Positions 38,433 to 46,875 of a DNA stretch of 64,000 bases are shown piece by piece. A model generated the notes under the pieces. It was not told the DNA's origin. It saw only the letters and a list, made by a program, of their open reading frames with translations, and ran no database searches. This DNA is from Catellatospora tritici. Lineage in GTDB: Bacteria; Actinomycetota; Actinomycetes; Mycobacteriales; Micromonosporaceae. How positions within the stretch are numbered: position 1 is the first letter of the stretch; each line of letters starts with the position of its first letter. Where the stretch lies: contig NZ_JAHRCY010000007.1 in the NCBI RefSeq assembly GCF_019083965.1, forward strand, positions 124,001-188,000, in the 5' to 3' direction. Position numbers and translations under genes: made by a program.

Positions 38433-39192
38433 GGCGCACCGGCACCACGATCGGCCCGAACTCGCCCGCGATGACGCGCACCCGCGCGCGGTAGTGGCGG
38501 GCCAGCAGCTCCTCGGTGAGCACCTGCGCGGGCGGGCCGTCGGCGGCGACCCGGCCGTCGGCGAGCAGCACCAGCCGGTCGGCGTACTCCCCGGCCACGG
38601 ACAGGTCGTGCATGGTGGCCAGCACGGTCAGCGAGTGTTCGCGGCGCAGCCGGTCCACCAGCTCCAGCACCTCCTGCTGGTGCCCGATGTCCAGGGCCGA
38701 GGTCGGCTCGTCGAGCAGCAGCAGTGGCGCGTCCTGGGCGAGCGCGCGGGCCAGGAAGACCCGCTGCCGCTCGCCGCCGGACAGCGTGGCCAGTGGGCGC
38801 CCGGCGAACCGGTGCAGGTCGAGCTGGTGCAGCGTCTGCTCCACCTTGGCCAGGTCACGGGCGGACTCGCGCCCGAGGGTCGGAATGTACGGGGTGCGGC
38901 CGAGCAGCACGTAGTCGAGCACCCGCATGCCGGGCGGGACCACGGGCTGCTGGGCGACGGTGGCGACGAGTTGGGCGCGGCGGCGGCGCGGCAGGGCGGC
39001 GGTGCTCATCCCGTCGACGGTCACCGAACCGGTGTGCGGCACCGTCCCGCTCAGCGCCTTGAGCAGCGTGGACTTGCCCGCGCCGTTGGGTCCGATCACG
39101 GTCACCCACTCGCCCGCGGCGATGCTGAGGTCCACCCCGTGCAGGATCTCGGTGTCCCCGAGGGTGACCCGGACGCCGTCGATGACCAGCAT
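38425..39192 (-). CDS. btuD: Cobalamin-type ABC importer, ATP-binding subunit
   Basis: 255 residues of the FecE/BtuD class. Walker A GPNGAGKST (34-42), Q-loop around TVAQQPVVPPGM, signature LSGGERQRVFLARALAQD, Walker B LLLLDEPTSALDIG, H-loop TMHDLSV. It follows the permease gene with no gap. A cobalamin riboswitch at the head of the three-gene set makes vitamin B12 or a corrinoid the likely cargo rather than a siderophore. Confidence 0.88.
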   Translation of the reverse strand: MLVIDGVRVTLGDTEILHGVDLSIAAGEWVTVIGPNGAGKSTLLKALSGTVPHTGSVTVDGMSTAALPRRRRAQLVATVAQQPVVPPGMRVLDYVLLGRTPYIPTLGRESARDLAKVEQTLHQLDLHRFAGRPLATLSGGERQRVFLARALAQDAPLLLLDEPTSALDIGHQQEVLELVDRLRREHSLTVLATMHDLSVAGEYADRLVLLADGRVAADGPPAQVLTEELLARHYRARVRVIAGEFGPIVVPVRLS

Positions 39193-40218
39193 CTACAGGC
39201 TCACCTGCCGGGTGGTGCGCAGCACCAGCACGAAGAACGGCGCCCCGAAGAACGCGGTGACCACGCCGATCGGCAGCTCACCGGGGGCGATCAGGGTGCG
39301 CGCGGCCAGGTCGCACAGGGTCAGGAAGGCGGCGCCGAAGAGCAGGGACAGGGGCAGGATCGACCGGTACGAGCCACCGGCGAGCAGCCGTACCACGTGC
39401 GGAATGATGATGCCGACGAACCCGATCAGCCCCGAGACGGCGACCGCGGCGGCGGTGCCCAGCGAGGCGGCGGCCAGCAGGATCAGGCGCGAGCGCTGCG
39501 GGTGCAGGCCAAGCCCGGCCGCCTCGTCGTCGCCGACGCTGAGCACGTCCAGCTCGCGCCGCAGGGCGAGCACGACCACGGCGGTCAGCACCGCGTACGG
39601 CAGCAGCAGCCGCACCTCGTGCCACCCGTCGGTGGCCAGCCGCCCGAGCAGCCACGAGTACACCTCGCGGATGGTGTCCACGTTGCGCTGCAGCAGGTAG
39701 GTCTGGATCGCGGCGAGGAAGCTCGACACGGCGACCCCGGCCAGGATCAGCGTTGCCGACGACCGGTCCCGGCCACCGGCCATGCCGAGCAGATACGTCA
39801 CGATCACCGACCCGGCCGCGCCGAGGAAGGCGGCCGGGGCGAGCAGGGCGCGGTTGTCGAAGGCGATGGCCATGGTGGCGCCCAACCCCGCTCCGGCGGC
39901 CACGCCGAGCAGATAGGGGTCGGCCAGCGGGTTGCGGAAGACGCCCTGGTAGCAGCCGCCGGCCAGGGCCAGCATCGCTCCGACGAGCAGTCCGAGCACG
40001 GCGCGGGGCAGCCGGATCTCGGTGATGATGGCGATCTCGCGGGGGTTGAGGCCGGAGTTCAGCCGTACCCCCGGAATGAGGTTGAGCAGCTCGACGGCGA
40101 CCGACCCGGGCGGCAGCGACACCGGCCCGAACGCCACAGCCGCCACCAGCGCGACGACCACCGCGGCGATTCCGCCAGCCAGCCACCCCGCCCGCAGTCC
40201 CGCCGCTCGCACGCTCAC
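39193..40218 (-). CDS. btuC: Cobalamin-type ABC importer, permease
   Basis: 341 residues, FecCD/BtuC family with about 10 helices. Typical blocks: IRLPRAVLGLLVGAMLALAG, GCYQGVFRNPLADPYLLGVA, SGLIGFVGIIIPHVVRLLAG and RTLIAPGELPIGVVTAFFGA. It lies 90 bp after the binding-protein gene, and that gap contains the 21-bp inverted repeat C, which may reduce read-through so that the binding protein is made in excess. Confidence 0.88.
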   Translation of the reverse strand: MSVRAAGLRAGWLAGGIAAVVVALVAAVAFGPVSLPPGSVAVELLNLIPGVRLNSGLNPREIAIITEIRLPRAVLGLLVGAMLALAGGCYQGVFRNPLADPYLLGVAAGAGLGATMAIAFDNRALLAPAAFLGAAGSVIVTYLLGMAGGRDRSSATLILAGVAVSSFLAAIQTYLLQRNVDTIREVYSWLLGRLATDGWHEVRLLLPYAVLTAVVVLALRRELDVLSVGDDEAAGLGLHPQRSRLILLAAASLGTAAAVAVSGLIGFVGIIIPHVVRLLAGGSYRSILPLSLLFGAAFLTLCDLAARTLIAPGELPIGVVTAFFGAPFFVLVLRTTRQVSL

Positions 40219-40233
40219 CTCAAATCAGTCTGT

Positions 40234-40296
40234 CGTCGATCATGAACTTATGGCGGGGACACGCCGTCGAGCCGTGCCATAAGTTCATGATCGACG
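40234..40296. repeat. Repeat C: 21-bp perfect inverted repeat between btuF and btuC
   Basis: CGTCGATCATGAACTTATGG plus C (40234-40254) and its exact complement (40276-40296) flank a 21-base loop. The arms are AT-richer than the surroundings. One copy only in this window. Confidence 0.8.
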
Positions 40297-40308
40297 CGCG
40301 GAGAAGGG

Positions 40309-41247
40309 TCAGGCGGCCGGGATGGTGCTGGTCGCCTGGGTGATGGCGCGGATCAGGTCGACTACGCGGGGGCCCCAGCGGGAGGCGATGTCGTCGTCGA
40401 GGGCGACGACCTGGTTCTTGGTGACGGCGGTGATGGACTGCCAGCCGGCGCGGGCCTTGACCGAGTCGGCGTTCTGGGCGCAGCACTTGGTGTCGGCCAG
40501 GAAGATCAGGTCGGGGTTCGCCTTGATCAGGGACTCGGCCGTGAGCTGGGGGTAGCCGGTGTTCTTGGTGTCCGACGCGTCGGCGATGTTGGTCAGGCCG
40601 GCGAGGGTGAACAGGGAGCCGATGAAGGTCTTCGAGGTCACCGAGTACAGCGTCGGGTCGAGCTCGTAGTAGTAGGTCAGCGGCTTGCCGCGCTGGGGCA
40701 GGTCCTTGACCAGCTTGGCGATGTCGTCCTTCATCTGCTTGGCCAGCGCGGCGGCCTGGTCGGCGTGGCCGGTCAGCTTGCCCAGGTCGTTGATCTGGGC
40801 GTACGAGTCGTCCAGGGTCACCGCGGCCGGGGCCAGGAACACCGGGATCTTCAGGGTGGTGAGCTGGGCGACCACGTTGTTGGCGTCCCCGCTGAGTACG
40901 ACCAGGTCGGGGTTCTTGGCCGCGATCGCCTCGGCGTTGGGCTGGAAGCCGGACAGGTCGGTCTTCGGCGCGTCAGCCGGGAAGGTCGACTGGTCGTCGA
41001 CAGCGGTGACCTGGCCACCCGCGCCGATGGCGAACAGCATCTCGGTCGCGGTCGGCGACAACGAGACGATCTTCACCGGCTGGGCCGGGAGCGTGACCGA
41101 ACCGACCGTCACCGGGTACGCGGCGGCGGCGCTGGACGGGCTGGGGGTGGCGGCCGGGTCCTCGGTGGCGCAGGCGGCGAGCGCGGCCACGAGGCCGGTC
41201 GCGGCGAGCGCGCCGAGCAGGCGGCGGCTGAATCGGGGCTGGAACAC
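40309..41247 (-). CDS. btuF: Cobalamin-type ABC importer, substrate-binding lipoprotein
   Basis: 312 residues from the GTG at 41247, which has AGGAGGATC just upstream; the longer open frame to 41424 runs through the riboswitch and is not coding. Signal peptide with RR (MFQPRFSRRLLGALA) and lipobox LAAC (Cys26), an Ala/Ser linker, then a class III periplasmic-binding fold (VKIVSLSPTATEMLFAIGAG, NPDLVVLSGDANNVVAQL, NPDLIFLADTKCCAQNADSV). A Cys-Cys pair in the last block is unusual. Riboswitch control supports corrinoid uptake. Confidence 0.88.
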   Translation of the reverse strand: MFQPRFSRRLLGALAATGLVAALAACATEDPAATPSPSSAAAAYPVTVGSVTLPAQPVKIVSLSPTATEMLFAIGAGGQVTAVDDQSTFPADAPKTDLSGFQPNAEAIAAKNPDLVVLSGDANNVVAQLTTLKIPVFLAPAAVTLDDSYAQINDLGKLTGHADQAAALAKQMKDDIAKLVKDLPQRGKPLTYYYELDPTLYSVTSKTFIGSLFTLAGLTNIADASDTKNTGYPQLTAESLIKANPDLIFLADTKCCAQNADSVKARAGWQSITAVTKNQVVALDDDIASRWGPRVVDLIRAITQATSTIPAA

Positions 41248-41284
41248 GGTGATCCTCCTGTCGGTCGAGGTAGGTCTTCGCCGA

Positions 41285-41465
41285 CAGGGCAGGATCGGAA
41301 GGGGCGCCCGGTCTGCGAGACGCCCTTCCTCGAGAGCGTTGTTCGCGACCGTTCGCAGGCGACCTGGCTTGCCCGTCCCCTCTTGGGACGGGATCACAGT
41401 TGCGGGACAGCGCCGGGTTCGCACCGGCTTCGCTGCGGAGCGGTCAGCGACACGCTAGTACATGC
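41285..41465 (-). ncRNA. Cobalamin riboswitch
   Basis: Minus-strand sequence has the conserved core in order: AGCCGGTGCGAACCCGGC, GCTGTCCCGCAACTGTGA (41394-41410 region), a variable hairpin ATCCCGTCCC..GGGGACGGG, and the B12 box AAGCCAGGTCGCCTGC (41355-41370). It is followed by GGAAGGGCG..CGCCCCTTCC, a hairpin that could serve as expression platform, and then the btuF ribosome site. Adenosylcobalamin-class riboswitches in this place usually lower transporter synthesis when cobalamin is plentiful. Ends are approximate. Confidence 0.9.
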
Positions 41466-41490
41466 CGCCGTCCGCACCGCAATCGTGAAG

Positions 41491-41775
41491 TCACGAGTGT
41501 GACTTCTCCGGCTCCGCGTCGACGTCGACGTCGTCCCCGGCGAGCGCCGCGCGCAGGTGCTCCTTCTGCTCGCGGCGGCGGTCCACCGCGCTCTCGACCT
41601 GCGCGCTCACCTCGTCGCGCAGGTTGCGCAGCAGGAACCAGCCCGCGGCCGCCGAGACGACGATGGCGATCATCAACTTGACCAGCACGCTGATGCCGGG
41701 CACGAACCACATCGCCGCGAAGACGGCGACGAACAGGCCCAACCTGGCCAGCGTGTACTTGACTGCAGGACTCAC
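41491..41775 (-). CDS. DUF4229-type small membrane protein
   Basis: 94 residues from the GTG at 41775. Two hydrophobic helices (YTLARLGLFVAVFAAMWFV and VLVKLMIAIVVSAAAGWFLL), then an Arg/Glu-rich cytoplasmic helix (RNLRDEVSAQVESAVDRRRE) and an acidic tail. Matches DUF4229 as I remember it: short actinobacterial proteins often near menaquinone genes. No function is known. It follows a second membrane-protein gene and mqnE on the same strand, which suggests a link with membrane quinone synthesis. Confidence 0.75.
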   Translation of the reverse strand: MSPAVKYTLARLGLFVAVFAAMWFVPGISVLVKLMIAIVVSAAAGWFLLRNLRDEVSAQVESAVDRRREQKEHLRAALAGDDVDVDAEPEKSHS

Positions 41776-41795
41776 CGGACCAGGGTATCGGCTAG

Positions 41796-42209
41796 TCAGC
41801 GATTCACGAACGCAAGCCCCACGTGCCACACCACGGCGTAGACCACAGTCGCGACCAGCGCACCCAGGGCACCGGAGATCAGCGCGGGCAGCCCGGCCGC
41901 GAAGCTCGCGGCCAGCAGGCCCAGGCCGATCCCCGCCACGACGGCGAGCACCGCGGTGGGCAGGCGACCCGACCACTCCCGGGCGGCCCGGAACTGCTCC
42001 ACGAAGATCATCGCGGGGAACACGGCGGCCAGCCAGCCGTTGAGCGAACCGAAGCGGCCCAGCCCCAGCAGGGCGAAGACCCCGTCGAAGACGGCCATCG
42101 CCGCCACCGACAGCACGACGCCGACCACCGTGTACGCGAGCAAGTCCGTCAACGCGACGATCCGTCCCGACTCGTCCCGCTTGGGACCCCGGGCCGCCGA
42201 TTCGGTCAC
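41796..42209 (-). CDS. Membrane protein of unknown function
   Basis: 137 residues with a charged N-terminus (RGPKRDESGRIVALTDLL) and four predicted helices (AYTVVGVVLSVAAMAVFDGV, LNGWLAAVFPAMIFV, AVLAVVAGIGLGLLAASFA, GALVATVVYAVVWHVGLAFV). I do not recognise the family. It sits 5 bp after mqnE and 20 bp before the DUF4229 gene, so all three are probably one transcript. Confidence 0.7.
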   Translation of the reverse strand: MTESAARGPKRDESGRIVALTDLLAYTVVGVVLSVAAMAVFDGVFALLGLGRFGSLNGWLAAVFPAMIFVEQFRAAREWSGRLPTAVLAVVAGIGLGLLAASFAAGLPALISGALGALVATVVYAVVWHVGLAFVNR

Positions 42210-42214
42210 GCCGC

Positions 42215-43384
42215 TCAGGCCCAGACCTGCTGCGGTTCGGAACGGCGCTCGGCCAGGCTCTGCGGCGGGCCGTACTCACGCACGACCTGGTAGCGGGTGT
42301 CCCGCTCGACCGGGGTGAAGCCCGCGTCCCAGATCAGGTGCAGCAGATCGTCGCGGTGCATGGTGTTCGGCGTGCCGTACGAGTCGGCGTCGTGGGTGAT
42401 CTTGTACTCCACCACCGAGCCGTCCAGGTCGTCGACGCCGAAGTTCAGCGACAGCTGGGCCACCGACAGGCCGTGCATCACCCAGAAGCACTTGACGTGG
42501 TCGAAGTTGTCCAGCATCAGGCGCGACACCGCGAAGGTCTTCAGCGACTCGGCCGGGGACGCCATCGTGGTGCGGGCCTGGATCCGGTTGCGGACCTTGC
42601 CGTCGGCGCTGTCGTGGAAGTCGTGCTGGTAGCGCAGCGGGATGAAAACGGTGAAGCCGCCGGTCTCGTCCTGCAGCTCACGCAGGCGCAGCACGTGGTC
42701 GACGCGGTGACGCGGCTCCTCGATGTGGCCGTACAGCATCGTCGAGGGGGTGCGCAGGCCCTTGCTGTGCGCCAGCCGGTGGATGCGCGACCAGTCCTCC
42801 CAGTGGCAGGCGTGGTCGACGATGTGCTGCCGGACCTCCCAGTCGAAGATCTCGGCGCCGCCGCCGGTCAGCGACTCCAGGCCCGCCTCCATCAGCTCGT
42901 CGAGGATCTCGCCGGCGTCCAGGCCGGAGATCTTCTCGAACCACTGCACCTCGGTCGCGGTGAACGCCTTGAGCTTGACGTTCGGCAGCGCCTGCTTCAG
43001 CTCCTTGAGCACGCGCGGGTAGTAGCGCCACGGCAGGGTCGGGTGCAGGCCGTTGACGATGTGCAGCTCGGTCAGCTGCTCGTCCTTCATCTCCAGCGCC
43101 TTGGCCACGGCCTGCTCGACGCGCATGGTGTACGCGTCCTTCTCGCCCGGCTTGCGCTGGAACGAGCAGTACGCGCAGCTGGCCGAGCAGACGTTCGTCA
43201 GGTTCAGGTGCCGGTTGACGTTGAACATCACCCGGTCGCCGTTCTTCTCCGTCCGGACGTGGTGGGCCAACCGCCCCAGCCAGGCGAGATCATCACTCGC
43301 GTACAGGGCCTCGCCGTCCTCGCGCGTCAGGCGCTCTCCGGCATAGACCTTCTGCTCCAGCTCACGCTTCAAACCCACGTCCAT
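42215..43384 (-). CDS. mqnE: Aminofutalosine synthase (radical SAM)
   Basis: Radical SAM enzyme joining 3-enolpyruvoylbenzoate and the adenosine part of SAM to give aminofutalosine. It has 389 residues; cluster ligands Cys66, Cys70 and Cys73 in NVCSASCAYCSFQRKPGE. Other family blocks: LHIVNGLHPTLPWRYYPRVL, GAEIFDWEVRQHIVDHACHW and HGLSVAQLSLNFGVDDLDGS. Related in fold to MqnC but with different surroundings. It heads a three-gene set with two small membrane proteins and diverges from the NlpC/P60 gene. Confidence 0.94.
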   Translation of the reverse strand: MDVGLKRELEQKVYAGERLTREDGEALYASDDLAWLGRLAHHVRTEKNGDRVMFNVNRHLNLTNVCSASCAYCSFQRKPGEKDAYTMRVEQAVAKALEMKDEQLTELHIVNGLHPTLPWRYYPRVLKELKQALPNVKLKAFTATEVQWFEKISGLDAGEILDELMEAGLESLTGGGAEIFDWEVRQHIVDHACHWEDWSRIHRLAHSKGLRTPSTMLYGHIEEPRHRVDHVLRLRELQDETGGFTVFIPLRYQHDFHDSADGKVRNRIQARTTMASPAESLKTFAVSRLMLDNFDHVKCFWVMHGLSVAQLSLNFGVDDLDGSVVEYKITHDADSYGTPNTMHRDDLLHLIWDAGFTPVERDTRYQVVREYGPPQSLAERRSEPQQVWA

Positions 43385-43544
43385 GGCAGCCAGCGTACGA
43401 CGCCCGTTCGCGGCCCCCTACCGTGCCCTGTCGCGACGCCATCACGACACCGGACCGACGCCTGGTCGACACCGGACAGGGTCGACAGTGAAGGCCTTTT
43501 CAGGTAGGAACTTCTAGGGACCAACGGGGAGGATGGGGCCTGCG

Positions 43545-44957
43545 ATGTCGAACCGTCGTCGTGTGACAGGACGTCACGGTCAGGCTGCGCTGGGTTCGGC
43601 GATGTTGAGCGCGCTCATCGCCGGCGGCGTGGCACTGCCCGCCGGGGCCGAACCGCCGGTCGGCGCGAAGATCACCTCGGTGCCCGACATCGGTGCCCGA
43701 CCCTCCTACGACACCCCGCCGATGCTGCCCGCCGGGCGGCTCAGCATGCCCGTGGCGCTGCCCACCACCCCCAAGGACGCCCTCAACGCGCAGTACTACG
43801 CGGCGGACCTGGAGCTGTCGGTGCTGCACGCGCGCCGCAGCGAACTGCAGCAGCAGTACACCAACGCCATGGTGGCCAAGGCGATCGCCGACTACGCCTG
43901 GCGCAACGCCGCCGACCGGCTGCGCGAGGCCAAGCAGGCCGCCGAGAAGGCCGCGGTCTCGGCCTACCAGCACTCGGCCCACCAGGCGGAGCTCGACCGC
44001 TCGCTGAACCAGTGGGGCGAGCTGAACAAGCTGCTGCCCCGCACCGCCGACGCCCCGCCCGCCGCCGAGGCCGCGCTGCGCGACCTGGCCCGCGTGCAAC
44101 TGGAGGAGCGGCAGGCGTTCGGGGTGCTCGCCGCCGCGACCGACACCGAGCACCGGATCACCACCGAACTGACCGCCCTGGTCAAGGAGTGCGAGCGCAA
44201 GGAAGCCGCGTTCCTCGAACTCAAGCGCCGCCTCGCCGAGCTGCAGTCCGAAGAGGACCGTCGCCGCGAGCTGGAGGAGCAGAACCTCGGCGCGAACTAC
44301 GACGCCGGGCAGAGCAACGCCGGTCTGGTCGCCGCGCCCAAGGCCCGCCAGGCGGTCATGCACGCGCTGGCCCAGCGCGGCAAGCCGTACGTCTGGGGCA
44401 ACGAGGGCCCGAACTCGTACGACTGCTCCGGCCTGGTCTGGGCGTCGTACCGGTCGGCGGGCATCACGCTCAACCGGGTCGCCCGCGACCAGTACTACGG
44501 CACCCGCCAGAAGACCGTCAGCAAGTACGCGCTGCTCCCCGGCGACCTGCTGTTCTTCGCCACCGACCCGAGCGACTGGCGCACCATCCACCACGTCGGC
44601 ATGTACCTGGGCAACGGACGCATGGTGCACGCGCGGACCACCGGCGATGTGGTGAAGATCGCACCGGTGAACCTCTACAGTGTCGACTTCGCGACCCGCG
44701 TGGTCGACGCGCTGCCGGCCCCGAGCGTCCCGACGCCGTCTGCCTCGGCCAGCCCGAGCCCGTCGGCGAGCGCCAGCCCGAGCCCCTCGGCCTCGGCCTC
44801 GCCGAGCCCGTCCAGCAGCACAAGCCCCAGCCCCAGCGCCAGTCCGAGCGCCAGCTCGAGCCCGTCGCCGGCGCCCGCGGCCTCGCCGTCGCCCGAACCG
44901 CCCGCGTCGCCGAGCCCGGTCGCGGAGAGCATCCCGCCCGCCACGGAACCGCAGTAA
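43545..44957 (+). CDS. Secreted NlpC/P60 peptidoglycan hydrolase with coiled coil and Ser-Pro tail
   Basis: About 470 residues. Signal peptide (MSNRRRVTGRHGQAALGSAM, cleavage near PAGAE), a long alpha-helical coiled-coil region (about residues 80-245), then an NlpC/P60 endopeptidase domain with Cys294 (NSYDCSGLVWASY), His350 (HHVGMYLGNG) and a third polar residue near His362 (MVHARTTGD). A Ser/Pro/Ala tail of about 75 residues follows. This matches RipA-like hydrolases that cut stem peptides in septal wall, the coiled coil holding the domain inactive. GGAGG is 12 bases before the ATG at 43545; the ATG at 43533 touches that GGAGG and is less likely. The 160-bp gap before it holds divergent promoters, with GTCGACA repeated twice. 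Confidence 0.88.
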   Translation: MSNRRRVTGRHGQAALGSAMLSALIAGGVALPAGAEPPVGAKITSVPDIGARPSYDTPPMLPAGRLSMPVALPTTPKDALNAQYYAADLELSVLHARRSELQQQYTNAMVAKAIADYAWRNAADRLREAKQAAEKAAVSAYQHSAHQAELDRSLNQWGELNKLLPRTADAPPAAEAALRDLARVQLEERQAFGVLAAATDTEHRITTELTALVKECERKEAAFLELKRRLAELQSEEDRRRELEEQNLGANYDAGQSNAGLVAAPKARQAVMHALAQRGKPYVWGNEGPNSYDCSGLVWASYRSAGITLNRVARDQYYGTRQKTVSKYALLPGDLLFFATDPSDWRTIHHVGMYLGNGRMVHARTTGDVVKIAPVNLYSVDFATRVVDALPAPSVPTPSASASPSPSASASPSPSASASPSPSSSTSPSPSASPSASSSPSPAPAASPSPEPPASPSPVAESIPPATEPQ

Positions 44958-45058
44958 CGAACCGGAACAACCGGGCATCCGGCGTGACTCTGGATACACC
45001 GGTGGGGTAATGATGGGCGGTCCGCTTCGGGGAACCCGTACACTCAATGGGTTGATCT

Positions 45059-45077
45059 GGGCGCGCTCACCGCGCCC
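45059..45077 (+). promoter_or_regulatory. Small hairpin in the leader of the DEAD-box helicase gene
   Basis: GGGCGCG-CTCAC-CGCGCCC followed by TTGAGCG, about 80 bp before the helicase start. It could end transcription from the NlpC gene 100 bp upstream or form part of a structured leader, as is common for cold-induced helicases. Confidence 0.35.
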
Positions 45078-45155
45078 TTGAGCGTTCCTGCGGGTGACTT
45101 GCAGCGGCACTAGGCCGCGCGGCGCGGGGATGCGCCACCCGAGAGGTATCACGCT

Positions 45156-46793
45156 TTGACTCAGCACGACCCTGCCCTGTTCCCGTCCGTGTTCGACATC
45201 AAGATCGAGGGCACCGACTCCGTCGAGCAGCCCGTGGCCGACACCGAGACCGCCGCGCGCAGCTTCGCCGAGCTCGGCCTGCCGCGCGCACTGGTGCGCG
45301 AACTCGATCGCGCCGGCATCACCCGCCCGTTCGAGATCCAGGCCGCCACCCTGCCCGACGCCCTCGCCGGGCGTGACGTGCTGGGCCGCGGCCAGACTGG
45401 CTCGGGCAAGACCCTCGCGTTCGGACTTCCGCTGCTGGCCCGCCTCGCGCAGGGCAAGCCCGCCCGTCCGCACCACCCCAAGGCCCTGATCATGGTGCCC
45501 ACGCGCGAACTGGCGATGCAGGTCGCCGACGCGCTGCGCCCGCTGGCCAAGGCGATGGAGCTGTACCTGGGCACCGCCGTCGGCGGCGTGCCGTACGACC
45601 GGCAGATCATCGGCCTGCAGCGCGGCCTCGACCTGCTGGTGGCCACCCCCGGCCGACTCGGCGACCTGATCGAGCGGGGCGCCTGCGCCCTGGACGACAT
45701 CGAGATCACCGTGCTGGACGAGGCCGACCAGATGGCCGACATGGGCTTCCTGCCCGAGGTCACCGAGCTGATGAGCAAGTGCCCGGCCGAGGGCCAGCGC
45801 CTGCTGTTCTCGGCCACTCTGGACGGTGACGTGGACACGCTGGTCAAGCGGTTCATGAACGACCCGATCACGCACTCCACCGCGCCGACGACCGCCTCGG
45901 TGTCCACCATGGACCACCTGATGCTGCTGATCGCGCCGCAGGAGAAGTTCAAGGTCACGGCCGCGCTGGCCAACCGTCGTGGCCGGACCATCATGTTCGC
46001 GCGTACCCAGATGGGCGTCGACCGGCTGGTCGAGCAGCTGCGCGAGGTCGGCGTACGCGCGGGCGGTCTGCACGGCGGCAAGACCCAGCGGGTGCGCACC
46101 CGGACCCTGGCCGAGTTCAAGGAAGGCCGGATGAGCGTCCTGGTCGCCACGGACGTCGCCGCGCGCGGCATCCACGTCGACGGCGTCTCGCTGGTCGTGC
46201 ACGTGGACCCGCCCAAGGACCCCAAGGACTACCTGCACCGGGCCGGTCGCACCGCCCGCGCGGGCGAGTCCGGCGCGGTGGCCACGCTGGTGCTGCCCAA
46301 GCAGCGCCGGTCGACCCTGGCCATGATGGAGAAGGCGGGCGTCGACAAGCCCGCCGAGCACCGGCTGCGGTACAACGACGAGAAGCTGGTCGAGCTGACC
46401 GGGGCGCAGGAGCCCTCCGGCAAGCCGGTCGTCGACGAGCCCGAGCCGCGCTTCGGCCGTGGTGGGCCGCGCCGCGACGGCGGCCGCGACTTCCGCGGCG
46501 GCGACCGGGGCGGCTTCCGCGGCGGTGACCGTGGGGGCGAGCGCAGCTTCGGCGGCGACCGAGGCGGCTTCCGCGGCGGCGATCGCAACTCCAGTGGCGG
46601 CGACCGTGGCTACCGCGGTGGCGAGCGCAGCTTCGGCGGCGACCGGGGCGGTTTCCGCGGCGGCGACCGCAACTTCAGCGGTGGCGAGCGCAGCTTCGGC
46701 GGCGACCGAGGCGGCTTCCGGGGCGAGCGCAGCGACCGTGGCCCGCGTCAGTTCACCGAGCGGCGCCCGGCTTCCGCACAGCCCACCGCCTGA
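45156..46793 (+). CDS. DEAD-box ATP-dependent RNA helicase with RGG tail
   Basis: 545 residues. Helicase core: Q motif near [13 protein letters not shown], Walker A GQTGSGKT (79-86), PTRELA, DEAD (188-191, [12 protein letters not shown]), [21 protein letters not shown] and [10 protein letters not shown]. The last 105 residues are Gly/Arg/Asp-rich repeats of the type [12 protein letters not shown], an RNA-binding and phase-separating tail, visible as tandem repeats in the DNA (about 46480-46745). Likely roles are RNA unwinding in ribosome assembly or cold growth. The TTG at 45156 has GAGAGG nine bases upstream; a GTG 33 bases later is the alternative. Confidence 0.92.
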   Translation: MTQHDPALFPSVFDIKIEGTDSVEQPVADTETAARSFAELGLPRALVRELDRAGITRPFEIQAATLPDALAGRDVLGRGQTGSGKTLAFGLPLLARLAQGKPARPHHPKALIMVPTRELAMQVADALRPLAKAMELYLGTAVGGVPYDRQIIGLQRGLDLLVATPGRLGDLIERGACALDDIEITVLDEADQMADMGFLPEVTELMSKCPAEGQRLLFSATLDGDVDTLVKRFMNDPITHSTAPTTASVSTMDHLMLLIAPQEKFKVTAALANRRGRTIMFARTQMGVDRLVEQLREVGVRAGGLHGGKTQRVRTRTLAEFKEGRMSVLVATDVAARGIHVDGVSLVVHVDPPKDPKDYLHRAGRTARAGESGAVATLVLPKQRRSTLAMMEKAGVDKPAEHRLRYNDEKLVELTGAQEPSGKPVVDEPEPRFGRGGPRRDGGRDFRGGDRGGFRGGDRGGERSFGGDRGGFRGGDRNSSGGDRGYRGGERSFGGDRGGFRGGDRNFSGGERSFGGDRGGFRGERSDRGPRQFTERRPASAQPTA

Positions 46794-46807
46794 TCACACA
46801 GCTACGC

Positions 46808-46845
46808 CGACAGCGGCGCGGGTCGACCGACCCGCGCCGCTGTCG
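46808..46845. terminator. Bidirectional terminator between convergent genes
   Basis: CGACAGCGGCGCGGGTCG and its exact complement flank a 2-base centre (AC): an 18-bp stem 14 bases after the helicase stop and 31 bases after the stop of the convergent desulfhydrase gene. Confidence 0.8.
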
Positions 46846-46875
46846 CGTCTGCGGGCCCCTTCGGTCGCGGGTTGG

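Noticed and set aside
39193..41247. Siderophore importer
   Set aside because: The protein families alone allow it, but the cobalamin riboswitch directly upstream of the binding-protein gene argues for corrinoids.
43500..46361. 953-codon minus-strand frame across the NlpC and helicase genes
   Set aside because: It crosses two well-supported plus-strand genes and an intergenic region, and its composition is that of an antisense shadow.
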